64,000 nucleotides of DNA from Paraburkholderia aspalathi. Lineage in GTDB: Bacteria > Pseudomonadota > Gammaproteobacteria > Burkholderiales > Burkholderiaceae. Where the stretch lies: the NCBI RefSeq assembly GCF_900116445.1, contig NZ_FPBH01000020.1, positions 62,001 to 126,000 on the forward strand, given 5' to 3'. The notes under the pieces are model-generated. The model was not told the DNA's origin. It searched no databases and worked only from the letters and a program-made list of their open reading frames with translations. The position numbers were made by a program, and so were the translations under genes. Positions 54,870-63,270 of the stretch are shown in pieces (within the stretch, counting starts at the first letter, position 1; every line of letters begins with the position of its first letter).

Positions 54870-55353
54870 AGGCGCCGGCGCCACGCCGACCCAGCACGGC
54901 CAGCTCCCGGAAAACGGCCGCAGGAAGCGCGTCAGCAGCAAGAAGCAGCGTGCGGGAGCGCCCATGATCCGGCGCCAGCGCCAGAACGAGCAGGCGACCG
55001 CTCCATTGCGCACAGCCGGCAATGCGACCCTGCGTCAACAAACTGCCGGCCCGGTTCCAGGTGGACACTCCGTCTGGGCCGATTTTCAGCGCGACCGGCT
55101 GCGCATGCTCATGCTTTACCGCACAGAGCGTCAGCAGCGCCCACACGGCAAGCGTCAACGGAACCGCCTGCCAGGCGCCCAGATGCGACGCGAAGCATGT
55201 ATAGGCAGCGCCAGTCGCCATCAGGACGAACATACCCAAAGCGGCGCGCATGGCGACGGAGCGCCGCAACGTGATCCGCTGCGGCGCTCCGTCGGTTGCC
55301 GATTCGAGGGAAACCGCCGGGCAAGCCGGCGTTTTCGACCGGTGTGTCAGCAA
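54868..55353 (-). CDS. YgfX-like small membrane protein
   Basis: A 161-residue protein with two membrane helices (about 35-52 and 60-78) and a basic soluble tail, resembling the YgfX/CptA family. In E. coli YgfX acts with SdhE. No sdhE homologue is adjacent here. The start is TTG 55353, four nt after the fabF stop, so it is co-translated with fabF; ATG 55251 would remove 34 residues. It links the fatty-acid cluster to rpoE by position. Confidence 0.7.
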   Translation of the reverse strand: MLTHRSKTPACPAVSLESATDGAPQRITLRRSVAMRAALGMFVLMATGAAYTCFASHLGAWQAVPLTLAVWALLTLCAVKHEHAQPVALKIGPDGVSTWNRAGSLLTQGRIAGCAQWSGRLLVLALAPDHGRSRTLLLAADALPAAVFRELAVLGRRGAGA

Positions 55354-55357
55354 GCGA

Positions 55358-56596
55358 TCAGGCGCGCTTGAAGACCAGCGTGCCGTTCGTGCCGCCGAAC
55401 CCGAACGAGTTCTTCAGCGCGACGTCGATCTTCATCTCCCGCGCGGTGTTGGCGCAGTAATCGAGATCGCAGGCGGGATCCTGATTGAAGATGTTGATCG
55501 TCGGCGGCGACACCTGATGATGCACGGCGAGCACGGTGAACACGGACTCCAGACCGCCGGCGCCGCCCAACAGGTGACCTGTCATCGACTTGGTCGAATT
55601 CACGACCATGTCTTTGGCGTGGTCGCCGAAAGCGCGCTTGATGCCGGTGGTTTCAGCCAGGTCGCCCAGCGGCGTGGACGTGCCGTGCGCGTTCAGGTAA
55701 TTCACCTGATCCGAATTGATGCCTGCATTCTTCAGCGCGGCCAGCATGCAGCGGCGCGCGCCGTCGCCATCTTCCAGCGGAGCGGTCATGTGATAGGCGT
55801 CGCCGCTCATCCCGTAGCCACTGATTTCGGCGTAAATCTTCGCGCCACGTGCCTTCGCGTGTTCGTACTCTTCGAGCACCATCACGCCGGCGCCTTCGCC
55901 CAGCACGAAACCGTCGCGATCCTTGTCCCACGGACGGCTTGCCGTTGCCGGATCGTCATTGCGTTGCGACAGCGCACGCGCCGCCGCAAAGCCACCGACG
56001 CCGAGCGGCGACACGGTCGATTCGGCACCGCCTGCGATCATCACGTCGGCGTCGCCGTATTCGATCAGGCGCGAAGCCTCGCCGATACAGTGCAGACCCG
56101 TGGTACACGCGGTAACGATGGCGAGATTCGGACCCTTGATGCCGAACTTGATCGACAGGTGACCGGAGATCATGTTGATGATCGATGCCGGCACGAAGAA
56201 CGGCGAAATACGGCGCGGGCCGCGATTGAGCAGCTCGGTTTGCGTCGCTTCGATCATCGGCAGACCGCCGATGCCCGAACCGACCACCACGCCGATGCGC
56301 TCCGAATTTTCGTCGGTGACTTCGAGGCCGCTGTCCTGCATCGCCTGGATGCCGGCCGCGACGCCGTAATGGATAAACGTATCCATGTGGCGCGCTTCCT
56401 TACCGGGGATGTAGTCCTCGATATTGAAGCCCTTCACCTCGCCGGCGAAACGAGTCGAGAAGTTCGACGCATCGAACTTCGTGATATTGGCAATACCCGA
56501 CTTGCCGGCGACCAGATTGGCCCAGCCGTCGGCAACATTATTGCCAACAGGCGAAATCAGCCCCAGGCCTGTAACAACAACACGACGGCGGCTCAC
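55358..56596 (-). CDS. fabF: 3-oxoacyl-ACP synthase II (KAS II)
   Basis: Elongates acyl-ACP by condensation with malonyl-ACP, and controls the amount of cis-vaccenate. The 412-residue thiolase-fold enzyme has the nucleophile Cys164 (VTACTTGLH) and the two histidines of NAHGTSTPLGD and KSMTGHLLGGAG. The start is GTG 56596 with AGGGG six nt upstream. It follows acpP after 303 nt that contain a terminator-like hairpin. Confidence 0.98.
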   Translation of the reverse strand: MSRRRVVVTGLGLISPVGNNVADGWANLVAGKSGIANITKFDASNFSTRFAGEVKGFNIEDYIPGKEARHMDTFIHYGVAAGIQAMQDSGLEVTDENSERIGVVVGSGIGGLPMIEATQTELLNRGPRRISPFFVPASIINMISGHLSIKFGIKGPNLAIVTACTTGLHCIGEASRLIEYGDADVMIAGGAESTVSPLGVGGFAAARALSQRNDDPATASRPWDKDRDGFVLGEGAGVMVLEEYEHAKARGAKIYAEISGYGMSGDAYHMTAPLEDGDGARRCMLAALKNAGINSDQVNYLNAHGTSTPLGDLAETTGIKRAFGDHAKDMVVNSTKSMTGHLLGGAGGLESVFTVLAVHHQVSPPTINIFNQDPACDLDYCANTAREMKIDVALKNSFGFGGTNGTLVFKRA

Positions 56597-56899
56597 GGTA
56601 ACCCCTTTTTCATAGATGACAAAAGCACAAAAGCCACAGCGGCCACAGGAACCTGCCCTGTGTGCCCTGTGGCTGTTAGCCGCCCCCTACCCCCGGCGCT
56701 TCGCACCAGGTCCCCCCGAGAGGGGCAAGAAAACTTGGGGCGGCCCGGCGTTTTCTTGAAAGTCGGCAATCGCGCGAAAAGTTGCGCTGTCAACATCGCT
56801 GGCTCCTGCACGGCAAAAAGCGCCAGCCCTGCTGGCGTCGGAAACCGACACGGCAGGGCGTCATACGCCGCCAACGCAGAAACGCAGGCGCGAATGACT
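56597..56899. other. acpP-fabF intergenic region
   Basis: 303 nt with no gene. Next to fabF is the hairpin listed separately (56618-56674). Further up are C-rich stretches (56690-56725) such as GTCCCCCCGAGAGGGG that can pair as CCCC/GGGG. Confidence 0.5.
56618..56674 (-). terminator. Attenuator-type hairpin between acpP and fabF
   Basis: Outer stem AGCCACAG/CTGTGGCT (56632-56639 and 56667-56674) with inner CACAGG/CCTGTG (56644-56649 and 56657-56662). On the minus strand it continues TTTTGTGCTTTTGTC. Placed 36 nt before the fabF GTG, it would cut off part of the transcripts reading out of acpP. Confidence 0.65.
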
Positions 56900-57139
56900 T
56901 TAGGCCTTGACGTTCGCGCGAGCGTAGTCGATCGCTTGCTGAACGGTAGTGATCTTCTCGGCTTCTTCATCCGGAATTTCCATGCCGAATTCGTCTTCGA
57001 GGGCCATCACGAGTTCAACGGTGTCGAGCGAGTCGGCGCCGAGGTCGTTCACGAACGAAGCTTCGTTCTTGATCTCAGCTTCTGCAACGCCCAGTTGTTC
57101 TGCGACGATCTTCTTGACGCGCTGTTCGATATTGTCCAT
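56900..57139 (-). CDS. acpP: Acyl carrier protein
   Basis: Carries acyl intermediates in fatty-acid synthesis. The 79-residue acidic protein has the phosphopantetheine site Ser37 in [12 protein letters not shown]. The start is ATG 57139 ([12 protein letters not shown]). It has its own extended -10 promoter after the fabG terminator and is followed by an attenuator before fabF, as expected for the most abundant protein of the pathway. Confidence 0.99.
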
Positions 57140-57182
57140 TACCCCTCCAAGGGAAAAGAAGTTCAAAAATACAGGTGCGCGC

Positions 57183-57191
57183 ATTTTATCA
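57183..57191 (-). promoter_or_regulatory. Candidate acpP promoter (extended -10)
   Basis: On the minus strand TGATAAAAT (TAAAAT at 57183-57188 with the upstream TGn element). The -35 region is only a T-rich stretch. Transcription would begin about 37 nt before acpP and just after the fabG terminator. Confidence 0.55.
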
Positions 57192-57204
57192 GGTTTGACC
57201 CGGC

Positions 57205-57243
57205 AAAAAAGCGGCGCATCGGGTTCCTGTCAAGGCATGCGCC
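57205..57243 (-). terminator. Intrinsic terminator between fabG and acpP
   Basis: Stem GGCGCAT/ATGCGCC (57213-57219 and 57237-57243) followed on the minus strand by GC and six T (57205-57210). Confidence 0.75.
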
Positions 57244-57290
57244 TTACGCTTTTGCAAACGCGTCAAGGCGCGGATAGTAACCGAATTTGG

Positions 57291-58040
57291 TTACGACATG
57301 TACATTCCGCCGTTCACATGCAATGTCGTGCCGGTGATATAGCCCGCTTGCGGCGACGCGAGGAACGCCACAGCGTGTGCGATGTCGTCCGGGCTGCCGA
57401 GGCGGCCGAGCGGAATCTGCGTCTTCAGTGCGGCTTGCTGCTCTTCCGGCAGGGTCTTGGTCATGTCGGTATCGATGAAGCCTGGCGCCACGCAATTCAC
57501 CGTGATGCCGCGGCTGCCGATCTCGCGTGCCAACGCACGCGTCATGCCTGCTACGCCCGCTTTCGCGGCTGCATAGTTGACCTGCCCCGGGTTGCCGGCC
57601 GAGCCGACCACCGACGTGATGTTGATGATCCGGCCACCCTTGGCCTTCATCATGGGACGCAGCACCGCGCGCGACAGGCGGAAGACCGACTTGAGATTGG
57701 TGTCGATCACCGCGTCCCAGTCGTCGTCCTTCATGCGCATGGCGAGCTGGTCCTGCGTGATGCCGGCGTTGTTCACCAGCACGTGCAGCGCGCCAAATTC
57801 CTTCACGGTGCCGTCGATCAGCGCTTCGGCTGCGGCGGCGTCGTTGACGTTGAGCACCGCGCCGCGGCCGCTTACGCCAGCCGCGTTAAAGGCTTCGCTG
57901 ATCGCTGCCGCGCCGCTTTCGCTGGTTGCCGTGCCGATCACCGTCGCGCCCTGGCGCGCTAGTTCCAGCGCGATCGCACGGCCGATGCCGCGCGATGCGC
58001 CCGTCACGATTGCGATTTGCTTGTCGAGAGTCTTTTCCAT
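57291..58040 (-). CDS. fabG: 3-oxoacyl-ACP reductase
   Basis: NADPH-dependent reduction of 3-ketoacyl-ACP. The 249-residue short-chain dehydrogenase has the cofactor loop TGASRGIG (13-20), NNAG (90-93) and the catalytic Ser143, Tyr156 and Lys160. It lies 84 nt after fabD on the same strand. Confidence 0.98.
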   Translation of the reverse strand: MEKTLDKQIAIVTGASRGIGRAIALELARQGATVIGTATSESGAAAISEAFNAAGVSGRGAVLNVNDAAAAEALIDGTVKEFGALHVLVNNAGITQDQLAMRMKDDDWDAVIDTNLKSVFRLSRAVLRPMMKAKGGRIINITSVVGSAGNPGQVNYAAAKAGVAGMTRALAREIGSRGITVNCVAPGFIDTDMTKTLPEEQQAALKTQIPLGRLGSPDDIAHAVAFLASPQAGYITGTTLHVNGGMYMS

Positions 58041-58124
58041 CTGTCAGTCCGAATGCCCTTTCGGAGGGCTGATTGATTCTTGATGTCAGGCCTGGTGCCC
58101 TGCTGGCGCCCCAGGAGGCTGCGT

Positions 58125-59060
58125 TTAGCCCGCCGTCACCAGCTTGAGCGTTTCTTCGAGCGAAGCCGGGTCGAACACCGAAGCGCCGACCAGATTGCCG
58201 TCGATACGCTTCGTCAATCCCGCGAGGACCTTGCCGGGACCGCATTCGATCACATGCGTGACGCCTTGCGCAGCCATTGCCTGCACGCTTTCGACCCAGC
58301 GCACCGGACCGGCTGCCTGACGCACCAGCGCATCCTTGATCTTTGCCGGCTCGTTGACCACCGCGACGTCGACGTTGTTGATCACCGGAATCGACGGCAC
58401 CTGCACGTCGACGCTGGCCAGATACTCGCGCAATTGATCCGACGCGGGCTTCAACAGCGACGAGTGGAACGGCGCCGACACCGGCAGCGGCAACGCGCGC
58501 TTGGCGCCCTTCGCCTTCGCAACTTCGCAGGCCTTTTCGACGGCGGCCTTGTGACCCGCGATCACGACTTGCGCCGGCGCGTTGAAATTCACCGCTTCGA
58601 CGACACCCGCGACCGACGCTTCGGCGCAAACCGCGCGGACCGTATCGTCATCGAGGCCGAGAATCGCGGCCATGCCGCCAACGCCGACCGGCACGGCCGT
58701 TTGCATAGCTTGCGCGCGAAAACGCACGAGCGGCACGGCATCGCGAAACGCGATCGCGCCTGCCGCGACCAGCGCGGTGTATTCGCCGAGGCTATGACCG
58801 GCGACGATAGCCGGCTTCGGGCCGCCGGCCTGCTGCCACGCGCGGTAAATCGCGTACGCGGCGGTCAGCATGACCGGTTGGGTATTGGTGGTGAGGTTCA
58901 GATCTTCGGCGGGGCCTTCGGCGATCAGCTTGCCGAGGTCCTGATTGAGCGCGTCGGACGCTTCCTGAACCGTCTCACGCACGACCGCGTGATCAGCGAA
59001 TGCGTTAAGCATGCCGACCGACTGCGAACCTTGCCCAGGAAAAACGAACGCAAATTTCAT
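58125..59060 (-). CDS. fabD: Malonyl-CoA-ACP transacylase
   Basis: Loads malonyl groups on ACP. The 311-residue enzyme starts MKFAFVFPGQGSQSVGM and has the nucleophile Ser90 in VAGHSLGEYTAL, the malonyl-binding Arg in RFRAQAMQ, and the partner His in SAPFHSSLLKP. The start is ATG 59060; upstream codons are discarded. fabH ends 111 nt upstream. Confidence 0.98.
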   Translation of the reverse strand: MKFAFVFPGQGSQSVGMLNAFADHAVVRETVQEASDALNQDLGKLIAEGPAEDLNLTTNTQPVMLTAAYAIYRAWQQAGGPKPAIVAGHSLGEYTALVAAGAIAFRDAVPLVRFRAQAMQTAVPVGVGGMAAILGLDDDTVRAVCAEASVAGVVEAVNFNAPAQVVIAGHKAAVEKACEVAKAKGAKRALPLPVSAPFHSSLLKPASDQLREYLASVDVQVPSIPVINNVDVAVVNEPAKIKDALVRQAAGPVRWVESVQAMAAQGVTHVIECGPGKVLAGLTKRIDGNLVGASVFDPASLEETLKLVTAG

Positions 59061-59171
59061 ATCGTCCCCAAAATCGATGTTGTCAGATGTGGGTGGCGCG
59101 CCCGATTGATGGCAAGCGCGCTCAAGCGTAGCCGAGCGCCGCAAAGAGCGCTCGCCATAACGTCGCCGCTA

Positions 59172-60161
59172 TCAGTAGCGGATAACCGACGCGCCCCAGG
59201 TGAAGCCGCCGCCGACGCCTTCGATCAGCACGTTCTGGCCGCGCTTGATGCGGCCGTCGCGCACCGCGACGTCGAATGCGAGCGGAATGGACGCAGCCGA
59301 CGTATTGCCGTGCTCGCCCACCGTGACGACCATGCGTTCCTGCGGCAAGCCGAGCTTGCGGCAGGTGCTTTGCATGATGCGGATATTGGCCTGATGCGGA
59401 ATCAGCCAGTCGATCTGCTCGGCCGACAGATTCGCTTTTGCAAGTGCCTCGACCGCGACCTTTTCGAGCACATTGACCGCGAGCTTGAACACAGCCTGGC
59501 CGTCCATATGCAGGAACGCGCTGCCTTCGATCACACCGCCGTTCACATTGCCCGGCGTGCAGAGAATGTTCGAATGGCTGCCGTCGGCGTGCAGAGCGCT
59601 CGCCAGCACGCCCGGTTCTTCGGACGCCTGCAGAATCACCGCGCCGGCGCCGTCGCCGAACAGCACGCAGGTGGTGCGGTCCTTGAAATCGAGAATGCGC
59701 GAGAAGGTTTCCGCGCCGATCACGAGCGCCGTGCGATGCTGGCCGCTACGAATGAAGCTGTCCGCCGTTGCCACCGCATAAGCGAAGCCCGAACAGACCG
59801 CCTGCACGTCGAATGCCGCGCCGTGATTCTTGATGCCGAGCTTGTTCTGCAACAGGCACGCCGTGCTCGGAAACACAAAGTCAGGCGTGGAGGTTGCAAC
59901 GATGATCAGATCGATGGATTGCGGATCGATATCCGCCGCTTCGATCGCGCGTTGCGAGGCGATGAGCGCCAGATCGCTGGTAGTGACATCGGGTTCGGCG
60001 AAGTGGCGTGCATGGATGCCCGTGCGGGCAACGATCCATTCGTCGCTCGTCTCGACACCCTGCTTGGCGAGACGTTCGGCCAGATCCTGATTGGTGACGC
60101 GCCCGGGCGGCAGGTAGCTGCCGGTGCCCAGCACGCGGGAATAAATTGTCGATTGAGCCAT
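59172..60161 (-). CDS. fabH: 3-oxoacyl-ACP synthase III (KAS III)
   Basis: Initiates fatty-acid synthesis from acetyl-CoA and malonyl-ACP. The 329-residue protein has Cys123 (QAVCSGFAYA), His in WLIPHQANIRI and Asn in GEHGNTSAASIP. Its ATG overlaps the plsX stop codon by one base (TAATG), so the two genes are translationally coupled. Confidence 0.98.
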   Translation of the reverse strand: MAQSTIYSRVLGTGSYLPPGRVTNQDLAERLAKQGVETSDEWIVARTGIHARHFAEPDVTTSDLALIASQRAIEAADIDPQSIDLIIVATSTPDFVFPSTACLLQNKLGIKNHGAAFDVQAVCSGFAYAVATADSFIRSGQHRTALVIGAETFSRILDFKDRTTCVLFGDGAGAVILQASEEPGVLASALHADGSHSNILCTPGNVNGGVIEGSAFLHMDGQAVFKLAVNVLEKVAVEALAKANLSAEQIDWLIPHQANIRIMQSTCRKLGLPQERMVVTVGEHGNTSAASIPLAFDVAVRDGRIKRGQNVLIEGVGGGFTWGASVIRY

Positions 60162-61267
60162 TATGCCTTCGAGGATTGCGCAGCGTAGGGCTCGGCTGGC
60201 TGGCCTGCGATCGGGCTTGCGTGACCCGCACCGCTTGCATCGCGCGCTGCCTGTTCGAGAGAACCTGCATTCTCTTCCATTGCTCGCGCAAGGCGTTCCA
60301 GCACGCCGTTTTTGACGGCATCATACCCGCGTTTGATAGCCCACTCAAACGCGTAGGCATCCGCCGAACCGTGGCTTTTGATCACCAGCCCACGCAGGCC
60401 CAGCAACGCGGCGCCATTGTATTGCCGATGATCGACGCGCTTCTTGAAGCGCATCAATACCGGCAAGGCGAGCACCGCCATCACCTTGGTGAGCCACGAG
60501 CGGCCGAACTCTTCCCTGATGATGTTGGAGAGCATCTGCGCGAGGCCTTCCGACGTCTTCAGCGCGACATTGCCGACAAAACCGTCGCAGACGATCACGT
60601 CGACCGTGCCCTTGAAGATGTCGTTGCCTTCAACGTTACCGTGAAAGTTAAGTGTACTCGCGCGCAGCAGTTCGCCGGCGCGTTTGATGGTGTCGTTGCC
60701 CTTGATGGCTTCTTCGCCAATGTTGAGCAGGCCGATGGTGGGCCGCTCCTTGCCCTCGAGCGCGGACACGAGCGCGTGCCCCATCTCCGCGAACTGCAGC
60801 AGATGCTGCGGCTCGCAATCGACGTTGGCGCCCAGGTCGAGCATCATCGTGTAGCCATTGGGATTGGGGAGTGCCGACGCAATGGCCGGGCGTTCGATGC
60901 CCGACAGCGTTTTCAGCACATAACGCGAGACCGCCATCAGCGCGCCGGTATTGCCGGCGGAAACGCAGGCTTGCGCCTCGCCTTCCTTGACGCGATTGAG
61001 CGCCACGCGCATGGATGAGTCTTTTTTCTTGCGCAGCGCGACTTCGACCGGATCGTCCATGGCGACGATCTCGGAAGCAGGTACGACGGTCAGCGCCGGC
61101 AGGTCTTGAGCCTTCAACTTCTTCAGCTGCGCACGAATCGCACTTTCAATGCCGACGAGCAGCAACTCAGCATCGGGATGCGAACGAACGAAGTTGACGG
61201 CTGCGGGAACGGTCACGGACGGGCCGTGGTCGCCTCCCATGCAATCTATCGTGAGCTTTACTGTCAT
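60161..61267 (-). CDS. plsX: Phosphate acyltransferase PlsX
   Basis: Makes acyl-phosphate from acyl-ACP, for phospholipid synthesis by the PlsX/PlsY route. The 368-residue protein begins MTVKLTIDCMGGDHGPSVTV and has the ACVSAGNTGALMAVSRY and VDVIVCDGFVGNVALKTSEG motifs of the family. The C-terminal tail is Ala/Gly/Ser-rich. An intrinsic terminator lies between it and rpmF upstream. Confidence 0.97.
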   Translation of the reverse strand: MTVKLTIDCMGGDHGPSVTVPAAVNFVRSHPDAELLLVGIESAIRAQLKKLKAQDLPALTVVPASEIVAMDDPVEVALRKKKDSSMRVALNRVKEGEAQACVSAGNTGALMAVSRYVLKTLSGIERPAIASALPNPNGYTMMLDLGANVDCEPQHLLQFAEMGHALVSALEGKERPTIGLLNIGEEAIKGNDTIKRAGELLRASTLNFHGNVEGNDIFKGTVDVIVCDGFVGNVALKTSEGLAQMLSNIIREEFGRSWLTKVMAVLALPVLMRFKKRVDHRQYNGAALLGLRGLVIKSHGSADAYAFEWAIKRGYDAVKNGVLERLARAMEENAGSLEQAARDASGAGHASPIAGQPAEPYAAQSSKA

Positions 61268-61336
61268 GGAGTGCGACGAATTTCAGGCGCCCTGCATGGA
61301 ACCACAGTAAGCGCTAAAGCGCCAACTGCGATCGAC

Positions 61337-61367
61337 ACAAAAAAGCGGCAGATGAATGCCGCCTTTT
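61337..61367 (-). terminator. Intrinsic terminator between rpmF and plsX
   Basis: Stem GCGGCA/TGCCGC (61345-61350 and 61357-61362), with A-run at 61338-61344 that is a T-run on the minus strand. It lies about 73 nt after the rpmF stop. Confidence 0.88.
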
Positions 61368-61439
61368 TGCCGAGCCGGGAAAATGTCAAGCGAGCCGATC
61401 GCCACGCGAAACGCCAAGGGGCGCACCGCAGTGAAACGA

Positions 61440-61619
61440 TTAGTCGTTCTTCGTCTTGACGACTTTCTTGCCGCGATAGTAGCCGTTCGGGCTAACGTGG
61501 TGACGCAGATGCACTTCGCCCGTGCTCGGCTCCACGGCCAGCGGCGCTGCCGTCAGGAAATCGTGCGAACGGTGCATGCCGCGCTTCGACGGCGACTTCT
61601 TATTTTGTTGAACTGCCAT
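61440..61619 (-). CDS. rpmF: 50S ribosomal protein L32
   Basis: The small 59-residue protein starts [20 protein letters not shown] and ends VVKTKND. It follows the L32 family in length and in the conserved [10 protein letters not shown] segment. The zinc-type cysteines seen in some L32 are absent, as in E. coli L32. It lies between yceD and plsX as in most proteobacteria. Confidence 0.98.
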
Positions 61620-61720
61620 GACTAACTCCTAAAAATTTTCCGAATTCTAACACAGCCCGACCCGGTGTCCGCCATTGACCGAATGGCCAATGCGCCCGCT
61701 TCGCGCTCCCATGCAACTGT

Positions 61721-62365
61721 TCAGTGCTTCTTGTCGCCCAGCTCACCGCGCTTGAGACTTTCGAGCGCCGCAAACGGATTGGGCCGTTCGGGCTCAGCGC
61801 CCTCACCAGCTTCATCCGGCGCAGCCTCGTCGCCCTCGCCTTCTGCTCCAGCCACACCAGAGACGAGGCTCTCGTGCACTTCGGGACACACCTCGTGCTT
61901 GGGCACGAGCGGCAAGGAAAGCAGCAACTCTTCTTCGATCAAGTCGATGAGATCGAACTGGCGCGAGCCCACGATCACTTCGACTTCATCCTCGTCGAGC
62001 GGAAACTCTTCGGCTTCCGCCTCAGTGCTGACGATCCGGTAAGTTGCATCGACATTGAACGCCTGCAGATACGGTGTCATGCACCGCTGACATTCGAGCC
62101 ATGCAGCACCGTGAATCGCCAGCCTCAGATAAGGCTGTGGACCCTCGGTGCCGTCGTCCTGCAATTCCGGCTGCGTCGCCCCTTCGGCTTGCCAGGTGAA
62201 CGCGGTATCGCGGTCTGGCGCTTCAACCGGGACTTCGTTTAACATGCGCGGCAGTTGCGAGACGCGCACGACACCCGCGGCCTGACGCCCACTCCGCGCA
62301 AATTCGAACAGATCGATATCGTGCGGGTCGGACAGACCAGCAGGGTTGCCAGGATGTTGAGTCAT
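61721..62365 (-). CDS. yceD: DUF177 family protein YceD
   Basis: A 214-residue acidic protein of the YceD family, encoded next to rpmF in nearly all proteobacteria. The family is linked to 23S rRNA accumulation in plants and bacteria, but its biochemical role is not settled. CQRCMTPYLQAF with its CxxC is the typical core. Start ATG 62365; the longer frame up to 62494 only reads through a 15-nt repeat. The C-terminal third is Glu/Ala/Gly-rich. Confidence 0.95.
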   Translation of the reverse strand: MTQHPGNPAGLSDPHDIDLFEFARSGRQAAGVVRVSQLPRMLNEVPVEAPDRDTAFTWQAEGATQPELQDDGTEGPQPYLRLAIHGAAWLECQRCMTPYLQAFNVDATYRIVSTEAEAEEFPLDEDEVEVIVGSRQFDLIDLIEEELLLSLPLVPKHEVCPEVHESLVSGVAGAEGEGDEAAPDEAGEGAEPERPNPFAALESLKRGELGDKKH

Positions 62366-62404
62366 GTGCGCTCCTGCGTCGGCAAGGATTTCGCCGGGGG
62401 TAAA

Positions 62405-62449
62405 TCGGTTTGCAAAGCATCGGTTTGCAAAGCATCGGTTTGCAAAGCA
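62405..62449 (-). repeat. Three perfect 15-nt tandem repeats upstream of yceD
   Basis: TCGGTTTGCAAAGCA occurs at 62405-62419, 62420-62434 and 62435-62449 without a mismatch. The array starts 39 nt upstream of the yceD start codon and lies in the divergent gap with maf. Confidence 0.95.
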
Positions 62450-62652
62450 GTCCGCGGAACCCATGCGCTGCACGGTATTGCTCGGCATTGCCAAAGCGCG
62501 TTACCTAAGCAGCAGCCCGCCTGTGCAATAGCATACCGATGAAAAGCCCGAAATCATATCCGTTTTGTCTTTTCGAGTCAAACACTTAAGCCCGTACACG
62601 TGCGCCACCCGCACAGCCTCGTACGACCCGCCTCTCTAGCCGTTGGTTGCAC

Positions 62653-63270
62653 ATGCCAGATTCCCTCAATCGCCCGCCACGCCTGATCCTGGCGTCGAGT
62701 TCACCTTATCGTCGAGAACTGCTCGAGCGCCTGCGGATTCCGTTCGAAGTCGTCGTCCCGGCAATCGACGAAACGCCGCTCGCCGACGAAACGCCCGAAG
62801 TGACGGCCCTGCGCCTCGCCGAGGCAAAAGCCCGCGCGGTGGCAGCCAAGTTCGGCGCCGGTGAAGCCGCACTTGTCATCGGCTCGGATCAGGTCGCTAC
62901 TTACGACGGTCTGCAGATCGGCAAGCCCGGTACACATGACAAGGCGCTCGCCCAGTTGCAAGCAATGCGCGGCCGCGAAGTGCTGTTTCATAGTGCGCTG
63001 TGCCTGTTCGACAGCCGTTCTGGAGCGGCGCAAGCCGTCGACGTCATCACTCGCGTGCAATTCCGCGAGCTGCCGGACGCCGCGCTGGACGCCTATCTGC
63101 ATGCCGAAACGCCCTACGACGTCGCTGGCAGCGCAAAATCCGAAGGCCTCGGCATCGCGCTGCTCGAAGCCATTCACTCGGACGACCCGACCGCGCTGGT
63201 CGGACTACCGCTGATCGCGCTGTCGCGCATGCTGCTCGCAGTAGGCTATCCACTCCTGGGGGCGCAATGA
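62653..63270 (+). CDS. Maf-like nucleotide pyrophosphatase, YceF type
   Basis: A house-cleaning pyrophosphatase; YceF-type members act on m7GTP. The 205-residue protein has ILASSSPYRRELLERL near 11-26, DETPLADETP, and the SDQVATYDG loop. The ATG at 62653 is chosen over a TTG two codons earlier. Its stop overlaps the next gene's ATG (ATGA). Confidence 0.94.
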   Translation: MPDSLNRPPRLILASSSPYRRELLERLRIPFEVVVPAIDETPLADETPEVTALRLAEAKARAVAAKFGAGEAALVIGSDQVATYDGLQIGKPGTHDKALAQLQAMRGREVLFHSALCLFDSRSGAAQAVDVITRVQFRELPDAALDAYLHAETPYDVAGSAKSEGLGIALLEAIHSDDPTALVGLPLIALSRMLLAVGYPLLGAQ

